Shown here: positions 18,309 through 27,125 of the stretch, piece by piece
Layout of the letters: the number at the start of each line of letters is the position of its first letter
Position numbering within the stretch: position 1 is the stretch's first letter
Assembly (NCBI RefSeq): GCF_002443295.1
Contig: NZ_BAOS01000013.1
Location: 227,299 to 291,298 of the forward strand
Source of the DNA: Candidatus Scalindua japonica
GTDB lineage: Bacteria > Planctomycetota > Brocadiia > Brocadiales > Scalinduaceae
Length of the DNA: 64,000 bases
Reading direction: 5' to 3'
The notes under the pieces: model-generated
Database searches by the model: none
The model's input: only the letters and a program-made list of their open reading frames with translations
Told to the model about the DNA's origin: nothing
Translations under genes and position numbers: made by a program

Positions 18309-18808
18309 TTATGCGCTCATCTTCTCCAGAACATTTAAGAACATATCCTTTGATGATGATTTAATTATGCTTTCTGATGATAGAATAAAGGAGTCTTTTA
18401 TCTCAACGTTATTTCCAAATTTTTCTAAGATATCCCTAAAGTACTTGTCATACTCTTTAATGTTTGTGAACGCATAGATTATAATATGAGTTATGTCTGT
18501 TTTTCGTATAGCATATGACTTTATTGCAATTGCAGGTCTAATAAGATTATCAAGTTCCTTTTTCTTATACTTTTTATATACGCCAGGTAATATCTTCATT
18601 AAAGCAATTACCTGTATGTTTATATCCAGTTTTTTATAATCCAGATTTAATTCCTGGCTTTCAATAAGCCCTTTAGCAACAAGCTTTTTATAATTTTGCT
18701 TACACCCTGTGACGTTATTTCAAGTGATTCTGATATGTCGTTATTTGTCAAATCTGGATTTTGAACAAGTAGGCTAAGCGTAAATCTTTCATTAGGGGAT
18801 AGTTTCAT
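18309..18808 (-). pseudogene. frameshifted Lrp/MarR-like regulator, paralogue of the gene at 28970
   Basis: From the ATG at 18808 the frame gives a winged-helix N-terminus (MKLSPNERFTLSLLVQNP, then DISESLEITSQGVSKIIK) and then goes out of frame at about 18683-18697 (beside an A-run); the other frame continues LVAKGLIESQELNLDYKKL and the C-terminal domain (MKILPGVYKKYKK, ITHIIIYAF, ILEKFGNNVEIK). The whole aligns end to end with the intact 28970-29539 protein. A single base change restores one reading frame, so it is a recent pseudogene, a sequencing error, or a gene read by slippage. Confidence 0.75.
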
Positions 18809-19602
18809 AATGAGATAGTTATATCAGGTTAAATGTTAAAAGTTTTTTCAAATGAGCCATCATGTGAATAATTGACCAATATTTGAATTCAAGCAAAAAA
18901 TGTGCCGATTACTGACGGCACGAGTAAGGCTTGGATTACCATATCATTAAGATCAGATATATTATGTTTTGATTAAAGTAGTTACGTTATGAATTGCTGT
19001 TGATATGTTACATATTTATATCGACTTAAACATTACACGAACAAGAATATAACGGTAAATAATTTGAAGAAAGCCCAATGTAAACGCTTTTTTTTCTTTA
19101 ATATAGAATTGCCGCTGTTGCGCTCGAAAGTAAAAGCTGTCGGTTTTCAACCATAAGCCTGTAACAATTGGCATTTTTAGCACGAAATACGTTCTCATTA
19201 TCTTCAAACTTATTAATTTTTTTAATTTTATACTATTGTTGCCATAATAAACTTTGTATTATTTTATGTTTCATATAGAAACTAAAGCAACAAACGAGCA
19301 TGTATATCATGTTAGATTTTGTACAAAACAAAATAACTAGATTTGATGCTGTTGCTAATTATCGCCCGGCACAAGTGATGTATCTGTACAAATTTCGTCT
19401 TCTGCATACGTGAGGCGAAGGTTAGAGGGTCTTATTCCAAGTATGTATCTTGATTCAATACGCGCTCCCTTTGGGTTAGGATATTCCAAGGAAAAGACAT
19501 TCTCATATTTTGTATCATACATAACAGTGCCGGGCCAACTCAATGACTATCGTGTCTACATATAGCTTTTAGCAATAATATACCAAGAGAAAGGGTGGAA
19601 TT
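18809..19602. other. mostly non-coding stretch
   Basis: AT-rich. The only coding-like piece is 19355-19543 on the minus strand (listed separately). No RNA or repeat recognised. Confidence 0.4.
19355..19543 (-). pseudogene. possible protein-tail fragment, family not recognised
   Basis: A 62-codon frame directly behind a stop, starting at a TTG, reads YPNPKGARIESRYILGIR and LRLTYAEDEICTDTSLVPG. The composition is protein-like rather than a random AT-rich shadow, but no Shine-Dalgarno is apparent and no family is recognised. It may be the C-terminal end of a lost gene. Confidence 0.3.
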
Positions 19603-19824
19603 ATGGAAGTAAAATGTACAAAATGCATGCACTCGTTTGAAGTTGAAGAAACCACGAAAAAGTATAGGTTTCCTTTTTATTTAATCTTAACAGGGACGGC
19701 TATGCTCGCTTATGAACATACAGTTAACAATCCAAGCCTCATCATCACGGCCTTGGGAGATTTTTCGGTTACTGTTGGAATTATCTGGATGATTGTTACA
19801 AGAGGGCGTGTTAATAAGCATTAA
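19603..19824 (+). CDS. small zinc-ribbon membrane protein
   Basis: 73 residues: a short N-terminal half-ribbon (CTKCMHSFEVEE, one CxxC pair) followed by two hydrophobic segments (about 24-40 and 46-66) and a basic tail. AGGGTGG lies just upstream of the ATG and supports the start. CxxC-F heads on tiny membrane proteins are common in bacteria; the function is unknown. It lies 130 bases upstream of the UspA gene on the same strand. Confidence 0.72.
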   Translation: MEVKCTKCMHSFEVEETTKKYRFPFYLILTGTAMLAYEHTVNNPSLIITALGDFSVTVGIIWMIVTRGRVNKH

Positions 19825-19956
19825 TAAAAGTGCTTAAAGATAATGGTGATATCAAGTGGCCGTTTTAGAATGTAAAAAAAGAATGCACATGCAGTATATT
19901 TACATTCTGAAGAATTATTCTATTTTAGTTAAATAAAATTATTCAAGGAGAAAGAT

Positions 19957-20424
19957 ATGATTAAATTAGAAAGAATATTATTCCCTACAGACTTTTCTTC
20001 CACTGCGGAACATGCCTTAAAGTATGCACTCACTTTTGCATCTGAACACAAGGCAAAGCTGTTCGTTATGCACGTAATTCCAAATCCTGATTCCCCGGTT
20101 GTATTCGGTGAAGATGGAGAATCTGTTACTCCTCCAAGTTTTGAAAGAATGGAAGCAAAAGCAAAAAAATCAATGGAACAATTAATACCAGAGAGATATG
20201 CAAAAGAGCTAGAGATTGAAAATATTATTGTACAAGGGGGGCCGCTTAAGGAAATTCTCAAATGTGTGAAAAAATTCAATATTGACTTGCTAACAATGGC
20301 TTCACACGGTAGAAAAGGAATTTCTCACATGCTTATGGGGAGCCTGGCGGAAAAGGTTGTACAAATGGCTCCATGCCCGGTTTTAACGATAAAACATCCT
20401 GAACACGAATTTGTATTACCATGA
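19957..20424 (+). CDS. universal stress protein, UspA family
   Basis: 155 residues with the single-domain Usp fold: the opening RILFPTDFSSTAEHALKYA, the VMHVIP strand, LLTMASHGRKGISHMLMGS (nucleotide-binding loop with G-x2-G and terminal GS) and the closing CPVLTIK. The GRKG...GS motif suggests the ATP-binding subclass. AAGGAG lies 7 bases upstream of the ATG. Such proteins help survival under starvation and respiratory stress. Followed immediately by transposase debris. Confidence 0.93.
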   Translation: MIKLERILFPTDFSSTAEHALKYALTFASEHKAKLFVMHVIPNPDSPVVFGEDGESVTPPSFERMEAKAKKSMEQLIPERYAKELEIENIIVQGGPLKEILKCVKKFNIDLLTMASHGRKGISHMLMGSLAEKVVQMAPCPVLTIKHPEHEFVLP

Positions 20425-20486
20425 TCAGGGTCAGTCATCGCATATAAGCATTGATAGTGTTTCTTGATATTGCTACGTTTTTATTT

Positions 20487-20862
20487 ATGCCAGGGAAGCC
20501 GCGAATTGAATACGACGGAGCAGTGTATCATGTAATGTGTCGAGGAAACAGACGGGAGGAGATTTACCGCGATGATATAGACCGTAAACTTTTTTTAAAC
20601 CCTAACGGAAGTATACGCAAGGACAGGTTGAGTTATTCATACTTATGTTCTCATGAAAAACCATTATCACATTTTACTGGAAACTCCGGAAGCAAGTTTA
20701 GTAGTTGGTATGAAATGGTTTCAGGGTACGTACACACAGAGATTCAATGCCAGCGGCGGCATTTCTTTCAGGCTGGATATAGGGCATTGTTGGTGGATAA
20801 TGGCACTTGTATGGTATATTCGAAGCAAACCAACCGTTAGTATTGAAAGAAAAGAACAATAG
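20487..20862 (+). pseudogene. decayed REP-associated (Y1) transposase
   Basis: The first frame from the ATG at 20487 reads MPGKPRIEYDGAVYHVMCRG and NRREEIYRDD, the N-terminus of REP-associated tyrosine transposases. The neighbouring frame then carries MKNHYHILLETPEASL and GMKWFQGTYTQRFNA, which holds the HYH (HUH-type) metal site and the following conserved block. At least one frameshift separates them, the part between is damaged, and the C-terminal third is lost. The flank at 20427 matches the fragment at 2463. Confidence 0.85.
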
Positions 20863-21101
20863 GCAAGTCTTTAGAATGTAATTTTTAATGGATCATTCAA
20901 AAAGCTTTACAACTGGGTGCACTGAATTATTAGAACACATTCCTTCGCAGTTGATTACTTGACAAATCGGATCATGTGGAATTCCACATGCCTTGCGAGA
21001 AGGCAAATCCGGTATCCTGCCATATTGAGATGATTCCGAACGAAATAGCTAACGCATGCATAAAAAGAATACATGCGCTAGCTGATACAAATGAATAACC
21101 A

Positions 21102-21596
21102 CTATGGTACCAAGTCCAACCAGTCATCACGTGTAGTTTTATGACAGGCAAGACATGCGTTTCTGAACAAATCATCAAAACTTTCATAGGCCCCAGAAAG
21201 ATCTCCCTCTTTAGACGTGGCTACCATATTTCTTGAGTTATCAAAAATTATCTGTACAAATTTTTCAAATTTCTCCTTCATGGACTTGTCAGATACTTTG
21301 AATTTCCTTCCAACCTGACCATCCTTTGGAAAGAACTCGTTCATTATGCTTCCACTGATTTCTGCGATTTTTTTGGCTTCCTTGGTAACTGTAGCAGAAT
21401 CTCCTTTTAATATTGCATCCATTATTTCGGCCATATGAAGGCCTATTTGTCCCATAATTGCTCTAGTAACTACAGAACCATGCACATCAATTTCTCCTCC
21501 AAACACATTTCTATTTTTTGAAACATATGATATTGCGCTTGTTGTAATAACTAATATGCAAAGTAAAGTTATACTTATTTTTTTTATCGTCTTCAT
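21102..21596 (-). CDS. class II (cytochrome c'-like) monoheme cytochrome c
   Basis: 164 residues with a signal peptide (MKTIKKISITLLCILVITTS). A single heme motif CLACH lies at 148-152, close to the C-terminus, after four predicted amphipathic helices (about 40-66, 68-95, 105-130, 135-155). A C-terminal CxxCH in a four-helix bundle is the hallmark of cytochrome c' or c-556 type proteins, which act as electron carriers or bind NO in the periplasm. In an anammox setting either role is plausible. AAGGAGA lies upstream of the ATG. The gene stands alone. Confidence 0.88.
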   Translation of the reverse strand: MKTIKKISITLLCILVITTSAISYVSKNRNVFGGEIDVHGSVVTRAIMGQIGLHMAEIMDAILKGDSATVTKEAKKIAEISGSIMNEFFPKDGQVGRKFKVSDKSMKEKFEKFVQIIFDNSRNMVATSKEGDLSGAYESFDDLFRNACLACHKTTRDDWLDLVP

Positions 21597-21949
21597 TTAA
21601 CATATCTCCTTTTCTAAATAATATAGTAATAGACTATTAATCACATACATCTCATTGCATCGTTGATTTAGTCATTTCATACATTACCCCTTTCAGATTT
21701 CTGTTAAAAATATAATACGAATTCCGAATTTTTATTTTTCAACACAATTGACCTGCTCTAATAATAAACAACGCAGTAAACAACGCAGTTTCAATATTAT
21801 GATATTTTTATAATATATTGTATATTGCAAGTTGACAATTGCAATAAATATTACTATTATAAACTACAAAATACATTTATATTCGTATAAAAATACTGAA
21901 AACAATACAAAGGACAAATAGTTTCAATACGAAACTATAAGGAAAGCGT
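21597..21949. other. divergent intergenic region
   Basis: About 350 very AT-rich bases between the cytochrome gene (minus) and the DUF1566 gene (plus). It should hold both promoters; a repeated AACAACGCAGT pair lies near 21768-21790. No RNA recognised. Confidence 0.45.
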
Positions 21950-22528
21950 ATGGATATACTTACAAGAGAAAGAAAGAGTAACTATTTGGCAGCAAATACA
22001 CACGCTAATCAACATAATTTGAAAACACAACGTTTAAAACTGCGTTCGTCTTACGAAAACTGTACTAAAGAGGATATAGAAAGAATACTGAAGAAATACA
22101 ACTTTTTTAATCGCTTTAGAAACGAAACAAGGAATTTTTCTAACGATTTTGAATTGAAAACAATAAATAGAGATAAGGTTGTTATCGACCATACCACAAA
22201 ACTGATATGGCACCAGTCGGGCTCTTTGGAAAAAATGGACTTGAATAAAGAATGGAACTGGAAAGAAAAATTAAACCAGAATGAGTACGCTGGATATTCT
22301 GATTGGCGATTACCCACTGCAGCAGAAGCAGCATCATTATTGAAGTCGAAGAATAAGAATACTGATCTATTTATCGACCCGGTATTTGATGAACAACAAA
22401 AGAGTATATGGACTTGTGATCATTATAGTGCACATAGTGTTTGGTGCGTAAACTTCTCAACAGGCTGTGTACGAAATTATAACATTTATTACGGCCATTA
22501 CTCTCGTCCTGTACGTTCATTTTACTGA
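21950..22528 (+). CDS. DUF1566 (Lcl C-terminal-like) protein without signal peptide
   Basis: 192 residues. The N-terminal 70 are charged and carry no signal peptide. Residues 78-192 are a DUF1566 domain (VVIDHTTKLIWHQSG, the DWRLPTAAEAASLL motif, IWTCDHYS, YSRPVRS). It is clearly paralogous to the secreted protein at 5025-5630, with the same order of motifs. GGAAAGCGT precedes the ATG. Either the protein is cytoplasmic, or its export signal lies in a start region that has been lost. Confidence 0.8.
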   Translation: MDILTRERKSNYLAANTHANQHNLKTQRLKLRSSYENCTKEDIERILKKYNFFNRFRNETRNFSNDFELKTINRDKVVIDHTTKLIWHQSGSLEKMDLNKEWNWKEKLNQNEYAGYSDWRLPTAAEAASLLKSKNKNTDLFIDPVFDEQQKSIWTCDHYSAHSVWCVNFSTGCVRNYNIYYGHYSRPVRSFY

Positions 22529-22831
22529 TATGGATTTGTGATTTTACTGAGCCGCCCGTATCGAAGATCGTTTGTGATCAAATTGCATCATATATGACCT
22601 CCTGGAGAGGGTACAAGAATTTTATTATTTGATAGGTAATCTCGACTAAGTTACCCTTCGACGAGACGCCTCTTATAGTGATAAATTCTGGCATTTTGTT
22701 CAATAGACAACTATTACGGGCGGCTGAAATTTCAATGCAAAACTTAAAATTCTGAAAAACTATTAGCAACAAATGAATGTGTATTAAACCACAGAAAAAA
22801 AGTATATATAAAAAGTGAGGAAATAAATATT
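22529..22831. other. intergenic stretch, nothing recognised
   Basis: About 300 bases before the CBS gene. A GGCGGCT/AGCCGCC pair at 22551-22557 and 22719-22725 could form a long-range stem; otherwise nothing is seen. Confidence 0.35.
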
Positions 22832-23266
22832 ATGATTACTGTAAAACAGATTCTGAATGATAAGGATGGTGGGATTTTTACCGTAACACCTGAACGCACT
22901 TTGTATTATGCACTCAAAGTCATGGCAGATAAAAATATTGGAGCGCTGATTGTAGTAAAAGAAGGAAAAGCGGTTGGTATGTTTTCAGAGCGTGATTTAG
23001 TACGAAAGGCTGTAATCGACCAGAAGATATCAATGGATATGAAAGTAAATCAATTAATGACGACTATGATATGCCATGTACGCCCTGAACAAACTATAGA
23101 TGAATGCACGGCATTAATGACGGAGAAACGTACACGTCATTTGCCAGTATTAGACGGAGAAAAGCTGGTTGGTATTATCAGTATTGGAGATATTTTAAAA
23201 CAAACCATAGCGGAAAAAGAGTTTAAAATACAAAATCTTGAAACCTTTATTTCAGGTGGGTTTTAG
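22832..23266 (+). CDS. stand-alone CBS-domain pair protein
   Basis: 144 residues made of two CBS motifs (Bateman module): about 10-62 (TVTPERTLYYALKVMADKNIGALIV, FSERDLVRK) and 75-130 (HVRPEQTIDECTALMTEKRTRHLPVL, IISIGDILK). Bateman modules bind adenine nucleotides and report energy state. GAGGAAAT lies upstream of the ATG. It differs from the two other CBS proteins nearby, which share an acidic linker between the domains. Confidence 0.93.
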   Translation: MITVKQILNDKDGGIFTVTPERTLYYALKVMADKNIGALIVVKEGKAVGMFSERDLVRKAVIDQKISMDMKVNQLMTTMICHVRPEQTIDECTALMTEKRTRHLPVLDGEKLVGIISIGDILKQTIAEKEFKIQNLETFISGGF

Positions 23267-23290
23267 AGAACATTAAAAACTATCAATGAT

Positions 23291-23458
23291 ATGAACCTTA
23301 AAAAAGAAGCTAAGAATAAAGCACCTTCTAATTATCAAGAACGTGTAATGGGGATGCCGGTGTTATGCCTGATTGTAACAGCAGCGCTGATACTTGTACC
23401 TTCATTAATACTTTTTTTAGTGATTTCCTTCAGAAAAAAAATGTCTTGGTTTTCATGA
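23291..23458 (+). CDS. possible 55-residue single-pass membrane protein
   Basis: The ATG at 23291 starts a short frame with a basic head (MNLKKEAKNK), one strong TM segment (VLCLIVTAALILVPSLILFL) and a basic end (RKKMSWFS). It begins 24 bases after the CBS gene stop, so it could be co-transcribed. No good Shine-Dalgarno is seen and no family is recognised; it may be the leftover N-terminus of a larger sensor. Confidence 0.4.
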   Translation: MNLKKEAKNKAPSNYQERVMGMPVLCLIVTAALILVPSLILFLVISFRKKMSWFS

Positions 23459-23823
23459 TTCAATATATCAGGTTCAATCATTGAAGGTAAGGATTGAGAG
23501 GGTGTGGAGAATACTGATAAAATATCTGGTTTAATCACATAATGAAAAGATTGAGTATGCAAATCATTCTAATGATATAATCCTGTATCATTACAAACGT
23601 TTGTCAGACAGTAATGAAGGCAGTCCAACTACTCAAGCAACAGGTAAAGCTTGCAGCGGTTGTATTATGAATGCAACACTCCAAACCCGGAATGTCCTTA
23701 AAGGCGTCAACAAACTTTAACACTGTCCAAATTGCAAACGAATACTCTTCCTCAGTGAAGATGAATCAATATGAAATAAGCAGGTATGGACGCTAAGCAA
23801 TTTCAACTTCAGGTTAGAAGAAA
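23459..23823. other. gene-poor stretch with coding-like debris
   Basis: A plus-strand frame running to a stop at 23720-23722 reads NDIILYHYKRLSDSNEG and KACSGCIMNATLQ but lacks a start; it may be the remains of a lost gene. No repeat or RNA recognised. Confidence 0.35.
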
Positions 23824-24192
23824 ATGCAAAAGCCAAAAATTATGGTGATAGATGGTGAAAAAGAACGACGTGATGTGCTGCATATTTTTTTTTCAAGAGA
23901 AGGATATAAAGTTAAGGTTGTTGACAATGGATCTGTAGCAAAAAAAGTATTAAGAAAAGAACGCTTTGATCTGGTGTTATGCGATTGGGCTGCGCCGGAA
24001 GTATATAATTATGACGTAATACAAAACCTTAACAAGTTAAAGAAAAGACCAGGGATAGGTATAATTACATGCTGGAGCGGAAAGATCATGTCTATAAATA
24101 ATGGAGACCTGGATGTCGATTTTATTGCCAGAAAGCCATTTGATCTTTCTCATTTATTAAAGCAGATAAGAGAAGTTATTAAAGCCGAGTAA
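23824..24192 (+). CDS. stand-alone receiver-domain protein, degenerate acidic pocket
   Basis: 122 residues, one response-regulator receiver domain. The phospho-acceptor Asp is present in LVLCDWAAPE and the switch Lys in ARKPFDL, but the N-terminal acidic pair is reduced to one Asp (VIDGEKE instead of VIDDE). It resembles the receiver domain at the end of the hybrid kinase at 30000-32408 (shared CD-W/L-x-x-PE, KRP-x-x-G-I-IT and KPFDLS blocks), so the two probably arose by duplication. Loss of one Mg2+ ligand may reduce phosphorylation. Confidence 0.88.
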   Translation: MQKPKIMVIDGEKERRDVLHIFFSREGYKVKVVDNGSVAKKVLRKERFDLVLCDWAAPEVYNYDVIQNLNKLKKRPGIGIITCWSGKIMSINNGDLDVDFIARKPFDLSHLLKQIREVIKAE

Positions 24193-24324
24193 TATACTTC
24201 AACAAATTCACACGATTAAACGATTTCAGGTTGCTTCTATCCTTTCCAGGCCTCGAACATGCAATGCCAGAAGAAGCCAAACTTTGCTACTTCCTATTTT
24301 TTAAACATATGTAGAAAGACGATA

Positions 24325-24795
24325 ATGAGAGTAAAAGACATAATGAAAAAGAATGTTGTAACTGTAAGTGAGGATGAAAGCCTGGATCAGCTTACTGCCA
24401 AATTTATCAAGTACAATTTTCATACCCTTCCTGTCACAGACAGTAATAGCAAGGTACTTGGAATTGTCAGCTACGAGGACCTCATGAAAATATTTCATCA
24501 TGATTCTGCTCTTAAAGAGCTGAAGAAATCATCAAGTACATGCAGTACCACACAAAGTGCTGTTATGGAATATGGATTCCAAGAGGACATGGGGTCTACG
24601 GTAAGGGTTTCAGACATAATGGATACTAATGTTGTAGCAGTTAACGAAAATGCAACGCTAATCGAAGTAAGAACACTGATGCAGCGTAGTGGTCTTTCTC
24701 AGTTACCAGTAATAAAGGACAATACTCTGGTAGGATTTATTACCCTATTTGACATAATAATTTCAATTTTTAAGGTGATGAATATTATTAAATGA
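24325..24795 (+). CDS. CBS-domain pair protein next to amt
   Basis: 156 residues from the ATG at 24325 (an in-frame upstream ATG at 24259 would add a 22-residue tail without similarity to its paralogue, so it is rejected). Two CBS motifs: MRVKDIMKKNVVTVSEDES... and VSDIMDTNVVAVNENATLIE, separated by an approximately 40-residue linker containing the EDMGSTV block. It aligns along its length with the protein at 27126-27602. Located 125 bases upstream of the ammonium transporter gene, so a role in sensing adenylate state in connection with ammonium uptake is plausible but unproven. Confidence 0.9.
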   Translation: MRVKDIMKKNVVTVSEDESLDQLTAKFIKYNFHTLPVTDSNSKVLGIVSYEDLMKIFHHDSALKELKKSSSTCSTTQSAVMEYGFQEDMGSTVRVSDIMDTNVVAVNENATLIEVRTLMQRSGLSQLPVIKDNTLVGFITLFDIIISIFKVMNIIK

Positions 24796-24919
24796 ATAAA
24801 TCTGCAAAGCGGTCAATCAAAACCAAAATTCCTACCTAAGGGCTCAACATGGTAGTAAACTAATGAGAGATGAATATATACTGTTCGTATAAGAAAACAC
24901 AAGGAAAGGAAAATGAAGT

Positions 24920-26377
24920 ATGAATGGCAATAAGCCAAGGTGGTTGAGTATTGTATATTTTATTATGTGTGTATCATGTCTGGTATATTTCGGCGCCAGA
25001 CTAGTTATAGCGGGTGACCCAAGTGGTACCCTAAACTATGGGTCCGATGGCAGCATTGAGAGGCTAGGCTATTCTATAAATTTCACATGGACACTTGTTG
25101 CCGCATTTCTGGTGTTTTCAATGCAAGCAGGCTTTGCAATGCTTGGTGGATTTTTACAGACTAAAAATATGCTGGGATACATAGCACACTGTTTTATAGA
25201 TGGAACTCTCGGTGCAATCGTCTTCTGGGTCGTTGGTTTTGCCCTTATGTTTGGTGGCTCCGAAGCTGCACCAGGACTTGAAAAAGGCAATGCCTTTATA
25301 GGATTTAGCGGATTCTTCCTCTCTTCCGGAAGCTATGATGTAGAAACGGTTATGCTCTGGCTCTTCCAGATGGTATTTGCCACCAAAGCAGTTACCATTA
25401 TTGCAGGCGCTGTGGCAGAACGGATGAAGTTTGTTCCTTATTTAATCTACAGCACTTGTGTCTGCGGAGCAATCTATCCTATATACGGACATTGGATCTG
25501 GGGTGGAGGGTGGCTAAGTTCTTTACCCTATGGTGCTGGCTGTGTGGATTTTGCGGGAGCAGCAGTTATTCATACTGTGGGAGGAATGCTTGCTCTGACA
25601 GGCGCCTGGGTTCTCGGCCCAAGAATGAATAAATTCAACCCTGATGGCTCGTCAAATGCCATCCCGGGACACAACATTAATTTAGTAGTTCTCGGCACAC
25701 TATTTCTGGCATTTGGATGGTTCGCTTTTAATGCGGGCAGTACACTTGGCGCAACAGATCTCAGGATTTCAGTTATAGCTACTAATACATTTCTGGGAGC
25801 TGCTGCTGGTGCAACTATAGTAATATTTGTATCATATATAATCTTCGAGTTTGCTGATATTGGCCTTGCCTGTAACGGTGCGCTTGCTGGTTTGGTGGGT
25901 GTAACTGGCGCATGCGCATATATTCCTCCATGGGCTGCCATAGCGATTGGTGTTGTGTCGGGAATGATTATGTGGGGCACTGTAATATTTGTAGAAACAA
26001 AACTGAAAGTTGATGATCCTCTTGGTGCAGTTGCTGTACATGGTGCAAATGGTATATGGGGAATGATTGCGGTTGGGATATTTGCTGACGGTACGTATGG
26101 CGGCATAAGAGGTTGTATTACAGGTTCTATTGAACAGCTTAAAGCCCAGCTTATCGGTGTTCTGGTTGCTATGGCCTGGGGGTTAAGTACTGGAGCATTA
26201 ATATTCTGGCTACTCAAGATAACCATGGGCCTGCGTGTCTCTGAACTGGTTGAACACGAAGGCGTTGACATACATTTACATGGCTCTCCGTGTTATCCAG
26301 CGCAAGATGAAATTACACCACTATTTGGCACGGCTGATGAAGAAGAGACCGCTCACAGAGATAGGGGCATATTGTAA
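24920..26377 (+). CDS. amt: ammonium transporter, Amt/MEP/Rh family
   Basis: 485 residues with an N-terminal hydrophobic segment and 11 TM helices. Family landmarks: the FSMQAGFAMLGGF helix, HWIWGGGWL, DFAGAAVIHTVGG with the first pore His, AFGWFAFNAGS, and AVHGANGIWGMIAVGIF with the second pore His. Both His of the twin-His pore are present, so it should be conductive. The C-terminal tail includes GVDIHLHGSPCYP, the usual cytoplasmic regulatory segment. AAGGAAAGG precedes the ATG. No glnK gene is adjacent, which is unusual; CBS proteins flank it instead. Immediately downstream lies a degraded thiC. Confidence 0.96.
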   Translation: MNGNKPRWLSIVYFIMCVSCLVYFGARLVIAGDPSGTLNYGSDGSIERLGYSINFTWTLVAAFLVFSMQAGFAMLGGFLQTKNMLGYIAHCFIDGTLGAIVFWVVGFALMFGGSEAAPGLEKGNAFIGFSGFFLSSGSYDVETVMLWLFQMVFATKAVTIIAGAVAERMKFVPYLIYSTCVCGAIYPIYGHWIWGGGWLSSLPYGAGCVDFAGAAVIHTVGGMLALTGAWVLGPRMNKFNPDGSSNAIPGHNINLVVLGTLFLAFGWFAFNAGSTLGATDLRISVIATNTFLGAAAGATIVIFVSYIIFEFADIGLACNGALAGLVGVTGACAYIPPWAAIAIGVVSGMIMWGTVIFVETKLKVDDPLGAVAVHGANGIWGMIAVGIFADGTYGGIRGCITGSIEQLKAQLIGVLVAMAWGLSTGALIFWLLKITMGLRVSELVEHEGVDIHLHGSPCYPAQDEITPLFGTADEEETAHRDRGIL

Positions 26378-26924
26378 AGAGCCTTTAGCAAAAAAGGTTG
26401 CTGAGAAAGCCGGTGCTGATACCCTGATGGAGCTTTCTACCGGTGGTGACTTAGGTGAGATAAGGCGAAGGGTTCTTGACTCAATCAGTTTAACGGTTGG
26501 GACTGTGCCTCTTTACCAGGTAGCAATGGAGACTATTGAAAAGAAAGGTTCTGTTGTAAAGATGGAGTCTGATTTTCTTTTTGAGATTATTGAGCGGCAG
26601 GCACAGGATGGAATCGGCTTTATGGCTATTCACTGTGGTATAAATATGATTACGTTGGAGATATGGTGAAACTTAAGGATAAAGTAAAAAACCCAGGATT
26701 TGAAAATGGGAATTGCCAGGAGAGACCTTGACTGGAAAACCCAGTTTGAAACTGCTATCACTTCAGAAAAAACTGAGGAGATCAGGAAAAACAGGCCGCC
26801 TATCGAAGATGAGACATGCACAATGTGCAGCTCGGTCTTCTCGTTAAAAGGTGTGATGGAATATTATGAAGATGACCTGAAGGATAGCAGAAAAAAAAAC
26901 TACTCTGCAGCTTTACAAATTTAA
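26370..26924 (+). pseudogene. thiC: degraded thiC (phosphomethylpyrimidine synthase) with internal deletion
   Basis: In one frame overlapping the last bases of amt the sequence reads EKAGADTLMELSTGGDLGEI, SLTVGTVPLYQVAMETI and GFMAIHCGIN, all of which are ThiC blocks from the first half of the enzyme. After a stop at 26667 and a gap in homology, the same frame resumes with ARRDLDWKTQFETAI and ETCTMCSSVFSLK, the ThiC C-terminus. About 200 residues of the middle are missing and the last cluster Cys (CxxCxxxxC) is replaced. The gene is dead. Its start was lost where amt ends, which suggests a deletion or recombination joined the two. Confidence 0.88.
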
Positions 26925-27125
26925 GAATTGTGTATTAGTAAGTGGATAAATTCAAGAGATCCAAAGAATTATTATGTTGGTATATAATTTATATTTGACG
27001 AACGAGAGAGTCATAATGAGTAGAATTGACGCTGAAATGACACAATTTTTCAATAAGAGGTGTCAGTGGTTGAAAGGAGTTCTCACATGGTTTTTTATTA
27101 ATAGCAACATATATAAAGGGCAAAA

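Noticed and set aside
25570..26271. 233-codon frame antisense to amt
   Set aside because: It is a shadow of a GC-richer membrane-protein gene; the amt frame has every family motif.
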